A stretch of DNA of 64,000 nucleotides from CALLMM01 sp964429855 (lineage in GTDB: Bacteria; Armatimonadota; Chthonomonadetes; Chthonomonadales; CAJBBX01), in NCBI GenBank assembly GCA_964429855.1, contig CAYSDM010000018.1, positions 1 to 64,000 of the forward strand, written 5' to 3'. Under the pieces are notes generated by a model. It was not told the DNA's origin and searched no databases. It saw nothing but the letters and a program-made list of their open reading frames with translations. Positions 34,617 through 43,353 of the stretch are shown here, one piece after another. Position 1 is the first letter of the stretch. Each line of letters starts with the position of its first letter. Both the position numbers and the translations under genes were made by a program.

Positions 34617-37373
34617 TTGGGTCAGTATACCGGGACAGTCACATTTCTATTCACCGATATTGAAGGCTCTACTCGTCTGTGGGAAGAGTATCCTGATGAG
34701 ATGCGTATCTCTCTGGCGCAGCATGATGACCTGCTCCGCGCCTGTATTGAGTGTCACGATGGTCGGGTTGTTAAGACGGTTGGTGACGCCTTCTGCTCTG
34801 TTTTCTCCGATCCTCGCCGGGCGATTGAGGCGGTGGTGGCTGCTCAGTCCTGGCTTCCCGCTCTGGCGCTCAGGACAGCGGAAGGGGAGCGACCTCTGAA
34901 GGTACGAATGGCGCTGCATAGCAGCATCGCCGAAGAGCGTGACGGAGACTATTTCGGTCAGCCCTTGAACCGGGTCGCGCGACTACTGGCTATCGGGCAT
35001 GGCGGTCAGGTGCTTCTTTCAGCCTCAACGCGCGACATCGTCCAGGATATTTTGCCGGAAGGCGCGAGCCTGCGAGATATGGGCGAGAGACGGCTTAAAG
35101 ACCTGATCCGTCCTGAGCATGTGTACCAGCTTTGCCATCCCGACCTCCTTTCTCAGTTTCCTCCCCTGCACTCGCTGGACGCTCGTCCGAACAACCTCCC
35201 CATTCAGACAACGACTTTCATCGGGCGAGAGCGGGAGATGGCGCAGATAAAGAAACTGATGAAGTCTTCACGCCTGCTCACGCTGACCGGTTCAGGAGGA
35301 TGCGGAAAGACTCGCCTGTCGTTGTATGTCGTCGCAGACCTCATTGACGATTTTGCGGACGGTGTTTGGTTTGTGGAACTAGCTCCGGTTGCCGACCCTA
35401 ACCTTGTCGCTCATATCGTGGCGCAGACCGTTGATGTTCAGGAAGAGATGAGCGATTCGATTCTGGAGACGCTGGCAAAGAATCTCAGAGAGAAACAGCT
35501 TCTACTTGTCCTCGATAACTGTGAACATCTGGTCGACTCATGCGCTGTTCTGTGCCAGAAACTGTTGACCAAATGCGCGGACGTACGCATCCTCACCAGC
35601 AGCCGGGAGGCTTTGCGTATTCCTGGCGAAACGCTCTATCACGTTCCGTCCCTCTCTACCCCGGATCCGCATCAGAAGGTATCTATCGGCAGACTCAGCG
35701 AATACGAAACGGTGCGACTGTTTAAGGATCGCGCCTGCCTGGTTCAACCGGAATTTGTTGTGACTGATGAGAACGCTAGCGCTCTCGTCTCGATTTGCCA
35801 CCGGCTGGATGGCATACCCCTGGCTATCGAGCTTGCGGCAGCAAGAGTTCGCAGCATGTCCATACAGGAGTTGGAAAGGCGCCTCGATCAGCGATTCAGG
35901 CTGTTAACCGGGGGCAGTCGAACTGTGCTTCCGCGCCAACAGACACTGCGCTCTCTGATTGATTGGAGTTATGACCTTCTGAATGATGCAGAGAAAGCGC
36001 TATTCTGTCGGTTGAGCGTGTTTGTGGGGGGATGGACAATTGAATCGGCAGAGCGTATCTGTTCGGGAGAACCGGTAGACGAATGGGATGTCCTGGATCT
36101 GCTTACGAGCCTCTCCGACAAGAGTATGATACTGGTGGAAAACGACCGATCAACTGCCCGCTATCGCATGCTGGAGACAGTACGCCATTACGGGCTGGAG
36201 GCGTTAGAAAAGTCGGAAGGTTCCAACCAGATTCGAGACCGGCATCTGAACTACTTCGTGGCTCAGGCGGAAGAAGCGTTGTCTCAGCTTTCCGGGGCGA
36301 ACCAGCAGGAATGGCTGCAACGTCTTGAAACAGACCACGATAACATTCGTGCCGCTCTTGAATGGAGCCAGTCCAGTCCCGAACGAGTGGAATCGGGGCT
36401 TCGGATTGCCGGGGCGATCTGGAGATTCTGGCTCGTGCGCGGTCACTGGACAGAAGGACGGGAACGTCTCAAGAACCTTCTGGAAATCTCTTCGCACGCC
36501 TCTCCTGCTGCGCGCGCCTCCGCCCTGCATGTGCTAGGGATGCTATCCTATCGGCAGGGTGACCACCAAACTGCCAGACCACTGCTGGAAGAGTGCCTGG
36601 CGCTGCAACGAGAACTGGGAGATCGGACGGGCGTCGCAAACCTGTTGAACAACCTGGGCGTGGTTGCCAGTTTTCAGGGGAGGTATGAGGATGCAAAAGC
36701 GTTGTGCGAGGAGAGCCTCGCGTTGATGAGAGAACTGGAAGACAGTCGCGGGGTCGCCAATGCGCTCAGCAACCTCGGCAATGTCGCCAGTATGCAAAAC
36801 GACTATCAGACCGCCGGAATGCTCTACCAGCAGGGATTGGCGGTGATGCGCGAGTTAGGAGATCAGCGCGGTATCGCCAACTCACTGAATAACCTGGGTT
36901 TCGCAGCCTTCGAGTCCGGCAATCTGGAGGAAGCGTGGCAGCAATACCAGGAAGCGCTCAACATACAGGAGAATCTTGGAGATAAAATCGGTATCTCTCT
37001 GTCACTGTACAATCTTGCAGAGGTGTCCGTCGCGCTGAGAGAACCCGATCGCGCATACACGTTGTTGCGCCGTGGACTGGCTTTGCAGCGCGAAATCAAT
37101 GACAGGCAGGGGATCGCGATGTCATTGCGAGTTCTCGGTGAGTTGGCTGCCGGACGGTCTGAGTATGAAGAGGCGGCGATACACTGGGGAGCAGCCGAAC
37201 GGCTCAGCGAAGAGCTTGGCGTACCGGTTCCTGCGAACGAAAAGCCTCGGTTCGAACAGAATGTCGCCAACACGCGCGCGCAGTCTGGTAATGATGCCGC
37301 ATTTGATACGGCATGGCATTATGGGCGTTCCCTGACGCTGGAACAGGCTTTAGAACGCGTGCTGAACGGCTGA
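34617..37373 (+). CDS. Class III nucleotide cyclase - STAND ATPase - TPR signalling protein
   Basis: This 918-residue cytoplasmic protein joins three modules. Residues 5-175 are a class III adenylate/guanylate cyclase domain with metal Asp14 (FTDIEGST) and Asp57 (VGDAF), and the transition-state pair Asn118/Arg122 (LNRVAR). Residues 200-500 are a STAND/AfsR-like ATPase with Walker A GSGGCGKT (225-232) and Walker B LLLVLDN ending at Asp300. From about 600, five or six tetratricopeptide repeats of about 40 residues run with a shared ALxxxRELGDxxGxAxxLxNLG pattern. The likely role is ligand-gated synthesis of a cyclic nucleotide, with the TPRs sensing a partner. No DNA-binding domain is present. 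The start is uncertain: TTG 34617 is the first usable codon after an in-frame stop and has a weak ribosome site. Confidence 0.9.
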   Translation: MGQYTGTVTFLFTDIEGSTRLWEEYPDEMRISLAQHDDLLRACIECHDGRVVKTVGDAFCSVFSDPRRAIEAVVAAQSWLPALALRTAEGERPLKVRMALHSSIAEERDGDYFGQPLNRVARLLAIGHGGQVLLSASTRDIVQDILPEGASLRDMGERRLKDLIRPEHVYQLCHPDLLSQFPPLHSLDARPNNLPIQTTTFIGREREMAQIKKLMKSSRLLTLTGSGGCGKTRLSLYVVADLIDDFADGVWFVELAPVADPNLVAHIVAQTVDVQEEMSDSILETLAKNLREKQLLLVLDNCEHLVDSCAVLCQKLLTKCADVRILTSSREALRIPGETLYHVPSLSTPDPHQKVSIGRLSEYETVRLFKDRACLVQPEFVVTDENASALVSICHRLDGIPLAIELAAARVRSMSIQELERRLDQRFRLLTGGSRTVLPRQQTLRSLIDWSYDLLNDAEKALFCRLSVFVGGWTIESAERICSGEPVDEWDVLDLLTSLSDKSMILVENDRSTARYRMLETVRHYGLEALEKSEGSNQIRDRHLNYFVAQAEEALSQLSGANQQEWLQRLETDHDNIRAALEWSQSSPERVESGLRIAGAIWRFWLVRGHWTEGRERLKNLLEISSHASPAARASALHVLGMLSYRQGDHQTARPLLEECLALQRELGDRTGVANLLNNLGVVASFQGRYEDAKALCEESLALMRELEDSRGVANALSNLGNVASMQNDYQTAGMLYQQGLAVMRELGDQRGIANSLNNLGFAAFESGNLEEAWQQYQEALNIQENLGDKIGISLSLYNLAEVSVALREPDRAYTLLRRGLALQREINDRQGIAMSLRVLGELAAGRSEYEEAAIHWGAAERLSEELGVPVPANEKPRFEQNVANTRAQSGNDAAFDTAWHYGRSLTLEQALERVLNG

Positions 37374-37415
37374 TATAAACAGGTGTCTTCCTGCTTTTTG
37401 AAGGATTGGCATGCT

Positions 37416-38342
37416 CTATCCTCGAGTGCCTTTCGTCAGGGGATGGTTGGAGTGCCGGTAGAATCCCTCCAGTTTCAGGGAGCCGTCCGAAAAAACCTGG
37501 AGAGTGGAGTAGGCGTTATTCGCATTCCCTTCTCCGTCCACCATCGCGTTCAGGGTGCAGTAGTGAATCCCTCCCACCTCCCGATAGTCGTTGACATGAT
37601 GATGCCCCTGAAAGACGGCCGCCACTTTTCCGGACTTCTCCAGAATGGATCGCACTTCGGGGGCGGTATGGACATTGTGCTGACTGCCCTGCGGCAGGTC
37701 TAACCGTTGATGAATAAAAACCAGCGTTTTGCGGGTCGTCGCTTTCAGGTCTTCATGCAGCCAGTCTTTCTGAGCAGGGGGAATATCGGTATCCGTCCAG
37801 TCGTTGTTTCGCCTGCCATATTCAACGCCATCCCGCCGAAAACAGGCGTCCAGAATGACGAGATGGTATGCGCCCATATCGAAAGAGTAGTAGAAGCGTT
37901 TTCGTTGTATCGTATCCAGAAACTGCGCTTTCGTGAGGCTGTAGATGCAGTGATTGCCGGCAACGTAGTGCCGGGGAGCTTTCAGGCGCGAAAACGCGCG
38001 GTCAATATGTCGAAGATACTGCAGCTCGGAGGCGGCATCCGGGTCCGATTTCGCATCAATCAGATCGCCCATCTCAATCGTGCAGTCTACCTTCTGGCGG
38101 TTCAGCGCATCTACCGCCTTCTCCATCTTCTCTCGCGAGTCGCGATAGAAGCGGGTTCCACGCTCCGGTACATCCGCATAATGCACATCGGTTATCAGCC
38201 CGATCCGCAGGGCAGGCTCCTGCAAGCGGGAGGATACCTCCTCGAACGGTAGTCCTTCCGAATATCCAACCGCGCCGGTCAGCAGCAGCAGCGAACCGCC
38301 TGCAAGGAATGCGCGTCGAGAAAGAGAATCAGGCTGGATCAT
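37416..38342 (-). CDS. Tat-exported calcineurin-like phosphoesterase
   Basis: This 308-residue protein has a twin-arginine signal (SRRAFLAGGSLLLLTG) and a metallophosphoesterase domain: IGLITDVHYAD, MGDLIDAKS, YVAGNHCIY, FIHQRLDLPQ and GHHHVND. It is therefore exported folded and would hydrolyse a phosphoester outside the cytoplasm. The active-site His of GNHC and the GHHH ligand pair are present. ATG 38342 follows AAGGAGG by 6 nt; earlier starts (ATG 38348, GTG 38363) overlap or precede the ribosome site. It is convergent with the cyclase gene. Substrate (nucleotide, phospholipid or phytate-like) is unknown. Confidence 0.92.
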   Translation of the reverse strand: MIQPDSLSRRAFLAGGSLLLLTGAVGYSEGLPFEEVSSRLQEPALRIGLITDVHYADVPERGTRFYRDSREKMEKAVDALNRQKVDCTIEMGDLIDAKSDPDAASELQYLRHIDRAFSRLKAPRHYVAGNHCIYSLTKAQFLDTIQRKRFYYSFDMGAYHLVILDACFRRDGVEYGRRNNDWTDTDIPPAQKDWLHEDLKATTRKTLVFIHQRLDLPQGSQHNVHTAPEVRSILEKSGKVAAVFQGHHHVNDYREVGGIHYCTLNAMVDGEGNANNAYSTLQVFSDGSLKLEGFYRHSNHPLTKGTRG

Positions 38343-38397
38343 CTTCATCCTCCTTATACACACTCTACATTCACCCGTATTAACGCGCTTCCCTTCT

Positions 38398-38430
38398 TAC
38401 TTAAGGCAAATCGTATATTGCCTGTAAGTG
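38398..38430. promoter_or_regulatory. Imperfect inverted repeat, possible operator
   Basis: Around 38399-38409 and 38418-38429 the arms ACTTAAGGCAA and TTGCCTGTAAGT are complementary with one extra base. They flank a short AT-rich centre containing TATATT. It lies between two divergent genes, about 100 bp upstream of the small protein at 38524. Regulatory meaning is guesswork. Confidence 0.3.
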
Positions 38431-38523
38431 AGCCTGAGAAGAATGACTGGCGCATCGGGAGGAATTCAGGTACTATGAGACAGAACCGATCCATATGCAT
38501 CTATTCAGGTGACAGGAAGCGTT

Positions 38524-38796
38524 ATGAAAGCCCAGATTGAAGGAATGAGACCCGGCGAGCCGGTGGTCATGGATGAACAGGGGAAACGGATCAGCCTGGT
38601 GCTGCGGCTGGTTCCGGAGACTCCGCAGGAGGTGGCGGAACTGAAGAAGTTCTGCCGTCTGACGGAGAGCTTCACTTTTGTCATTGATGAGGAGTTTCGC
38701 GATAATACCGCCCATGTCGCGCCGGTCTATGCCGAGCGAGTAATCAATATCGTGAACAGGCCCTTCTATCTGGAAGAGCTTCGGACGCGCACGTAG
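38524..38796 (+). CDS. Small protein of unknown function ahead of the TldE-like gene
   Basis: This 90-residue acidic protein has no recognised domain. The N-terminal half reads as a small beta element with a GEPVVMDEQGKRISLVL strand-turn-strand, like antitoxin or transcription-factor N-termini. The C-terminal half is helical. ATG 38524 follows AGGAAG. It lies 36 bp upstream of the TldE-like gene in the same direction, so probable co-expression. A minus-strand frame covers the same region but has no matching ribosome site. Whether it relates to TldD/TldE function is unknown. Confidence 0.65.
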   Translation: MKAQIEGMRPGEPVVMDEQGKRISLVLRLVPETPQEVAELKKFCRLTESFTFVIDEEFRDNTAHVAPVYAERVINIVNRPFYLEELRTRT

Positions 38797-38832
38797 CACA
38801 GAGGAAAGAAACGGGGAGAAGGTGATCGAGCG

Positions 38833-40125
38833 ATGAAGGAAAAGGAAGCGCGCGCGCTGCTGGAAAAAGCGCTTGGATATGCTACGGCAGATGCCACCGA
38901 ACTGACCCTGACCGAGGAGAATGAAGCCTCTACCAGGTTTGCCAACAATACCATTACCCAGAATATCGCCCGCGCCAATGCGCGCCTGCTGGTGAAGTCG
39001 GCATTCGATAATCGCGTAGGAATGGTGCGGATCAATCGCTTCGACGACGAAAGCCTGTCGGGAGCCGTCCGTCGCGCTGAGGAGATCGCGCGTTTATCCG
39101 CGCCGGATACGGAGTATATGCCCCCGGTGGAGCCGGCGGCGTGTCCGTATGTGGAAGCCTGGGACGAAGCGACGGAGCGGGCAACGCCGGAGTTTCGCGC
39201 AAGGGTGATACGCGAGGGAATTGCCGTCGTCGAGCAGCAGGGACAGAACTCCGCCGGCAGTTTCGCGACCGATGGAGAGAGTACCGCGTTTCTCAACTCT
39301 CGCGGGCATTTCGCCTATCACCGCGCCACGACTGCCCGCTATATCTGTACAGCAATGACCGCGGACAGTTCCGGGTGGGCGCAGTCTGTGTCGAATTCGG
39401 CGGAGAAGGTGGACGGCGTATCTGCTGCGGAGCGCGCCTCACGGAAGGCGAATATCGCCGCAAATCCCCGGACGGTAGAGCCAAAACCCTGCACCGTCAT
39501 TCTGGAGCCTGCCGCCGTTGCAGACCTGCTGGGATTTCTGGCGTATGGGATGGATGCAAAGGCTGCGGACGAGGGACGCAGCGCTTTCTCCGGAAAGCTG
39601 GGACAGAGGATCGCGGCGGAGAACATTACACTCTACAGTCAGCCGGATCACCCAGAGTGCCCAGGCAGCCCGATAGGAGAGGATGGTATTCCCGCTCCTG
39701 CCGTCCGATGGATCGAGAACGGCGCGCTTTCAAACCTGAGCGTATCGCGTTTCTGGGCGCACAGGACCGGAAGACCCTATACCGGTTCGCCCGCCAACTT
39801 CCTGCTTTCTGGAGGGAGTGACTCTCTGGAAAAGATGATCGCCTCCACGCCGGAAGGCATTCTGGTAACGCGCTTCTGGTATATCCGCTATGTGGATCCG
39901 ATGAAGATGCTGCTGACCGGCATGACGCGCGACGGCTTGTTTCTGATACGCGAAGGGCAGATCGTTTCGGGATTGAAGAATATGCGCTTTAATGATAGTC
40001 CTCTGCGAGTGCTGTCGTCCGTCACCGCGCTGGGCGCGCAGGAACTTACCGGAGGCTATCGGCTTGCGCTCATGCCTGCCATCAAAGCAGAAGGCTTCGT
40101 CTTCTCGAGCGGGACAGAGTTCTGA
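38833..40125 (+). CDS. TldE/PmbA-like protein of the TldD/E peptidase pair
   Basis: This 430-residue protein belongs to the modulator-of-gyrase family (PmbA/TldD). The N-terminal domain carries DATELTLTEENEASTRFANN; the C-terminal one has CTVILEPAAVADLLGFLAYG and RVLSSVTALGAQELTGGY. The zinc motif HExxxH that defines TldD is absent, so this is the TldE-like partner and probably catalytic only as part of a complex. TldD/TldE trim leader peptides of ribosomal natural products and degrade unfolded peptides. No TldD gene is in the window, so the partner must be elsewhere. The ribosome site is GGGGAGAAGG at 38813-38822, before ATG 38833. Confidence 0.9.
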   Translation: MKEKEARALLEKALGYATADATELTLTEENEASTRFANNTITQNIARANARLLVKSAFDNRVGMVRINRFDDESLSGAVRRAEEIARLSAPDTEYMPPVEPAACPYVEAWDEATERATPEFRARVIREGIAVVEQQGQNSAGSFATDGESTAFLNSRGHFAYHRATTARYICTAMTADSSGWAQSVSNSAEKVDGVSAAERASRKANIAANPRTVEPKPCTVILEPAAVADLLGFLAYGMDAKAADEGRSAFSGKLGQRIAAENITLYSQPDHPECPGSPIGEDGIPAPAVRWIENGALSNLSVSRFWAHRTGRPYTGSPANFLLSGGSDSLEKMIASTPEGILVTRFWYIRYVDPMKMLLTGMTRDGLFLIREGQIVSGLKNMRFNDSPLRVLSSVTALGAQELTGGYRLALMPAIKAEGFVFSSGTEF

Positions 40126-40155
40126 TCCAATCGGTTTCAAGGCAGGCGAATCCGC

Positions 40156-40183
40156 TTGACAGAAACCTGTAAAATCCGATAAA
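40156..40183 (+). promoter_or_regulatory. Promoter for metY
   Basis: A perfect TTGACA (40156-40161) is followed after 16 bp by GATAAA (40178-40183), matching the -10 consensus at four positions. Transcription would begin near 40190, about 45 nt before the ATG at 40234. I see no S-box or SAM-riboswitch fold in this short leader. Confidence 0.65.
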
Positions 40184-40233
40184 CTTGGTAAACTATTCGC
40201 GCCGAATCGCGCGTGACGACCGGAGGATTCACG

Positions 40234-41535
40234 ATGTCTCTCGATGAGAGCAAGCTGCGCTTTGATACACTCGCCGTACACGGCGGACAGATACCCGATC
40301 CGACCACCACCGCCCGCGCCGTCCCCATCTATCAGACCACCTCTTACGTCTTCCACGACACCGAACATGCCGCCAATCTGTTTGGATTGAAAGAGTTCGG
40401 CAACATCTACACGCGCATCATGAACCCGACACAGGATGTCTTCGAGAAGCGCGTCGCTCTGCTGGAGAGAGGGGTAGGCGCGCTGGCGGCTTCCTCCGGA
40501 CAGGCGGCGGAGACGATGGCGATCCTGAATATCGTCCACTCCGGCGATGAGATGATCAGCGCGACCTCGCTCTATGGCGGAACCTACAACCTCTTTCACT
40601 ACACCCTGCCGAAACTGGGAATCAAAGTACACTTTGTTGACCCTGCCGACCTGGAAAACTTCCGTCGCGCACTCACACCGAAGACGAAACTGATCTATGC
40701 CGAGACGCTTGGCAATCCCAAACTCGATACGCTCGATATAGAGTCGGTTGCGGCGATAGCGCATGAGGGCGGCGTGCCGCTCATGATAGACAATACCATG
40801 CCGACCCCTGCGCTCGTGAATCCGATCCAGTGGGGTGCGGATATCGTCGTCCACTCCACCACCAAGTTCATCGGCGGACACGGAACCAGCATCGGCGGAA
40901 TTATCGTGGACAGCGGGAAATTCGACTGGGGCAACGGCAAATTCCCCCAGTTTACCGAACCGGACCCATCCTATCATGGTCTAGTGCTATGGAACCTCCC
41001 GCAACCGCTGAAGAGCATGGCCTATATTCTGAAGGCGCGTCTGCAGATGCTGCGCGACATCGGCGCGTGCGTCTCTCCGTTCAACGCCTTCCTCTTCCTT
41101 CAGGGGTTGGAGACGCTCCATCTGCGTATGGAACGGCACAGCCAGAACGCGCTGAAGGTCGCGCAGTTCCTGCAGAGTCATCCTGCTGTCTCCTGGGTCA
41201 ACTATCCGGGGCTGCCCGATCATCCGAGCTTCAAGATGGCGCAGAAGTATCATAAGAACGGACTGTATGGCGGGATACTGGGATTCGGGGTGAAAGGCGG
41301 ATTGGAGGCGGGGCGAAAGTTTATTGACAACCTGAAACTGATCTCTCTGCTGGCGAATATCGGCGATGCCAAGTCGCTGGCGATCCATCCCGCATCTACC
41401 ACGCACCAACAGCTTACCGACGATGAACAGGTCTCCACCGGTGTGACGCCCGATTTTGTGCGTCTCTCCATCGGAATCGAGGATATCAGCGATATTCTGG
41501 AAGACCTGGATCAGGCGCTGAAAAAAGCGAACTGA
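40234..41535 (+). CDS. metY: O-acetylhomoserine sulfhydrylase (MetY), PLP enzyme
   Basis: This 433-residue enzyme of the Cys/Met-metabolism PLP family forms homocysteine (or methionine) from O-acetylhomoserine and sulfide in the cytoplasm. The PLP-binding lysine is Lys211 in HSTTKFIGGHG. RIMNPTQDVFEKRVALLE and LIYAETLGNPKLDTLDIE are typical, and the C-terminal IHPASTTHQQLTDDEQ is characteristic of MetY and longer than in MetB. ATG 40234 follows GGAGG by 7 nt. It is a single gene with its own promoter and a bidirectional terminator. MetX and MetE are not in the window. Confidence 0.94.
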   Translation: MSLDESKLRFDTLAVHGGQIPDPTTTARAVPIYQTTSYVFHDTEHAANLFGLKEFGNIYTRIMNPTQDVFEKRVALLERGVGALAASSGQAAETMAILNIVHSGDEMISATSLYGGTYNLFHYTLPKLGIKVHFVDPADLENFRRALTPKTKLIYAETLGNPKLDTLDIESVAAIAHEGGVPLMIDNTMPTPALVNPIQWGADIVVHSTTKFIGGHGTSIGGIIVDSGKFDWGNGKFPQFTEPDPSYHGLVLWNLPQPLKSMAYILKARLQMLRDIGACVSPFNAFLFLQGLETLHLRMERHSQNALKVAQFLQSHPAVSWVNYPGLPDHPSFKMAQKYHKNGLYGGILGFGVKGGLEAGRKFIDNLKLISLLANIGDAKSLAIHPASTTHQQLTDDEQVSTGVTPDFVRLSIGIEDISDILEDLDQALKKAN

Positions 41536-41550
41536 CCGTCGTCCATTGCG

Positions 41551-41594
41551 AAAAAGACCGCGCAGGAGATAGTCTCTGCGCGGTCTTCGTTTTT
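41551..41594. terminator. Bidirectional terminator between metY and the RNHCP gene
   Basis: An A-run, AAGACCGCGCA (41554-41564), an inner GAGA/TCTC step with one bulged G, and TGCGCGGTCTT (41577-41587) form a stem followed by CGTTTTT. It serves both convergent genes. Confidence 0.85.
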
Positions 41595-42031
41595 CAGGCT
41601 ACGCTTGCCGCGTCTTCCTCTTCAAACCAGGCGGGGGAGGGTTCCAGGATAGGATCTTCCTCCGAACGCAGGCGCATGAGCGGGAACGGAGGCTGGGCGA
41701 TGGCGCGAACCGCCAGCGACAGCAGCGCCACCTCATTATCGTCGCCGGCGATCCGGTTGGAGTGCAGTTCTCCACATTTCCGGCATTGATGGATGATCGC
41801 CCAGTCGCTGCCCCGACGAACCCAGACGGCGATAGGCTCCATCGCCCCGCCGCAGTCGGCGGCTCTGTCTCCGGGCATATCGTCCACATGACGGCTCCAG
41901 AGACACAGAGGGCAGTGATTACGGTGCGCCGTGCCCGGCGCGTCCGGCATAACCGGCTGATTGCAGCGAATACAATGAAACCACTTATGTAGATCGGCGC
42001 GATGCGCCTTCTGACGACATTTTGGTCGCAA
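41594..42031 (-). CDS. RNHCP-domain zinc-binding protein
   Basis: This 145-residue protein has the RNHCP domain: FHCIRCNQPVMP, then RNHCPLCLWSRHVDD, a CGGAMEPIAVW segment, and IHQCRKCGELHSNRIAGDDN. Cysteine pairs in these blocks indicate zinc sites. The domain is widespread in bacteria and its role is unknown. The frame stays open to 42265, but no start there has a ribosome site. TTG 42031 follows AGGAG with a 6-nt spacer and leaves the domain intact, so I use it. It is convergent with metY and shares its terminator. The C-terminal 40 residues are acidic and outside the domain. Confidence 0.82.
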   Translation of the reverse strand: MRPKCRQKAHRADLHKWFHCIRCNQPVMPDAPGTAHRNHCPLCLWSRHVDDMPGDRAADCGGAMEPIAVWVRRGSDWAIIHQCRKCGELHSNRIAGDDNEVALLSLAVRAIAQPPFPLMRLRSEEDPILEPSPAWFEEEDAASVA

Positions 42032-42513
42032 CGGAGTCTCCTGTATGGATGGTTCGTGAAAGTGACAGGCAGACGCCGGACAATGAACTCCGGCGATGAG
42101 ATATATCCGCCTGTACGCGACCGACCTGTTCCTTCTCCCTCGGAGACTTCCTGACGGTATGAATATACCGCGTGAAATCGAAGGCAGGAGGCTCAGGGGG
42201 CAGGCGCGCTCAGGCGTTCCCCGATGACTCCCACGACCCTGCTCAACATACAGCGCTCCTTTCAAGCGTTTCCGTTAACAAGTTCTCCTTCAAGGTAGAA
42301 GGGGTGCATAGCCTGGCTGTCCTGTCGAACGCAGCGACACTCTGTCCTGTCGAGCGCAGCGAGACATCTTAAGATTCTTCGCTTCGCTCAGAATGACAGC
42401 CATCCTAACTATCTTGACGACGTACTATGAGCCGGCATCTTCAAAACAGATCAGGACCGGTCGCCGAGAGGGTCGCTCCGACGACCGATCAGAGCATTTA
42501 TCGGCAGTGTCCG
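42032..42513. other. Intergenic region holding a dispersed-repeat-like element
   Basis: About 480 bp between the RNHCP gene and the sigma-factor stop. The only clear structure is the repeat at 42317-42402. A weak stem at about 42452-42492 (CGGTCG with CGACCG) may end the sigma-factor transcript. The open frame from 42265 through 42031 has no ribosome site. Confidence 0.5.
42317..42402. repeat. Dispersed intergenic repeat element (TCATTCTGAGCGAAGCGAAGAAT type)
   Basis: Two direct near-copies, CTGTCGAACGCAGCGACA (42322-42339) and CTGTCGAGCGCAGCGAGACA (from about 42347), are followed by a segment. Read on the minus strand, that segment begins TGTCATTCTGAGCGAAGCG and continues AAGAATCTTAAG. I know this sequence type as an intergenic repeat scattered through genomes of several bacterial phyla. 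It does not code for protein. Its AGCGAAGCGAAG runs and palindromic core suggest a MITE-like or REP-like unit. Confidence 0.7.
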
Positions 42514-43188
42514 CTACCGAAGCCCTGCTCCCGGGGCGGGTGTACCATTAATCAATTCACCCACCTCCTCCTTGAGGCGTAGTATGGAGGACGCCTCATT
42601 CTCTATATCGCTCCAACAGGTTGTGATGCTAAATGTCTCTTCCGCAGAAGAACCGGGGATTGTCCTTGCAGTTCCCGCGTCTTCGATCCACCGTACATAT
42701 CGCTGTCGAATCTGCCGTACATGATAGGCGACATTGGCAGAGGTACAGCCCAGCGCATCTCCCACTTCTCGCCAGGTCAGCCCGGAGAGCAGAGCGGCGA
42801 GAATGTCGCGCTGAGAGGTGTTCAGTTGATCGGCGAAGGCGGAGACATGCGCCTTCGCCAGAACACCCTCGATAGGGCAGTCGGAGCGGTGATCCGTCTC
42901 TTCATCCAGCGGCAGGCAGCGTCGAATACGCGCCCGTTTCACCGCGTCGAGCATTCGCCAGCGGGCGCGTTTGAGAAGATACTGTTCCGGGCTGCCGATG
43001 GAGATGTCCAGTTCGCGCAGCGCATCCAGTAGACCGCAACAGGCTTCCTGCAGCAGATCGTCCGGGTCTTCCCCGGTTCGGCGGGAATAGTAAGCTGCCA
43101 TTCGGGTCAGTCGGGGACGCAGAGCTTGCGTCACCCGATCAATGGCGTGGGGGTCGCCCTCCCGCGCCCTGAGCAGCAGTAGACTCAT
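42514..43188 (-). CDS. Sigma-70 family RNA polymerase sigma factor
   Basis: This 224-residue protein has sigma region 2 at about 10-85 (RARWRMLDAVKRARIRR) with the DDLLQEACCGLLDALRE core-binding helix. Region 4 is at about 115-165, with a helix-turn-helix LTWREVGDALGCTSANVAYHVRQIRQRY. Region 3 is missing, as in ECF-type factors. After region 4 a tail of about 55 residues (ILRLKEEVGELINGTPAPG) could contact a partner. No anti-sigma gene is adjacent. It starts at ATG 43188 with AAGGAG upstream and follows a leader of about 300 nt that contains a short ORF and a terminator-like hairpin, which suggests control within the transcript. Confidence 0.88.
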   Translation of the reverse strand: MSLLLLRAREGDPHAIDRVTQALRPRLTRMAAYYSRRTGEDPDDLLQEACCGLLDALRELDISIGSPEQYLLKRARWRMLDAVKRARIRRCLPLDEETDHRSDCPIEGVLAKAHVSAFADQLNTSQRDILAALLSGLTWREVGDALGCTSANVAYHVRQIRQRYVRWIEDAGTARTIPGSSAEETFSITTCWSDIENEASSILRLKEEVGELINGTPAPGAGLR

Positions 43189-43205
43189 CGTCCTGTTAAC
43201 TCCTT

Positions 43206-43244
43206 GAAAAATGCAAAACAGACCGCGTGCCTGCGCTCGCGGTC
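43206..43244 (-). terminator. Terminator-like hairpin in the sigma-factor leader
   Basis: On the minus strand GACCGCG, a 10-nt loop and CGCGGTC (43244-43221) are followed by TGTTTTGCATTTTTC, ending 18 nt before the sigma start codon at 43188. The stem is only 7 bp but G/C-rich. It looks like an attenuator or a weak intrinsic terminator placed to stop transcription before the gene. Confidence 0.55.
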
Positions 43245-43353
43245 CGGCATCTCTCAGGAGGAGACCAGACAGGGAATGGGCGCGAATCAGGGTTGTATCG
43301 TCAGCCCTGCGCGATGGGACGATCAGACGAAAAAGAGAGGTCTGTTCGAGACG

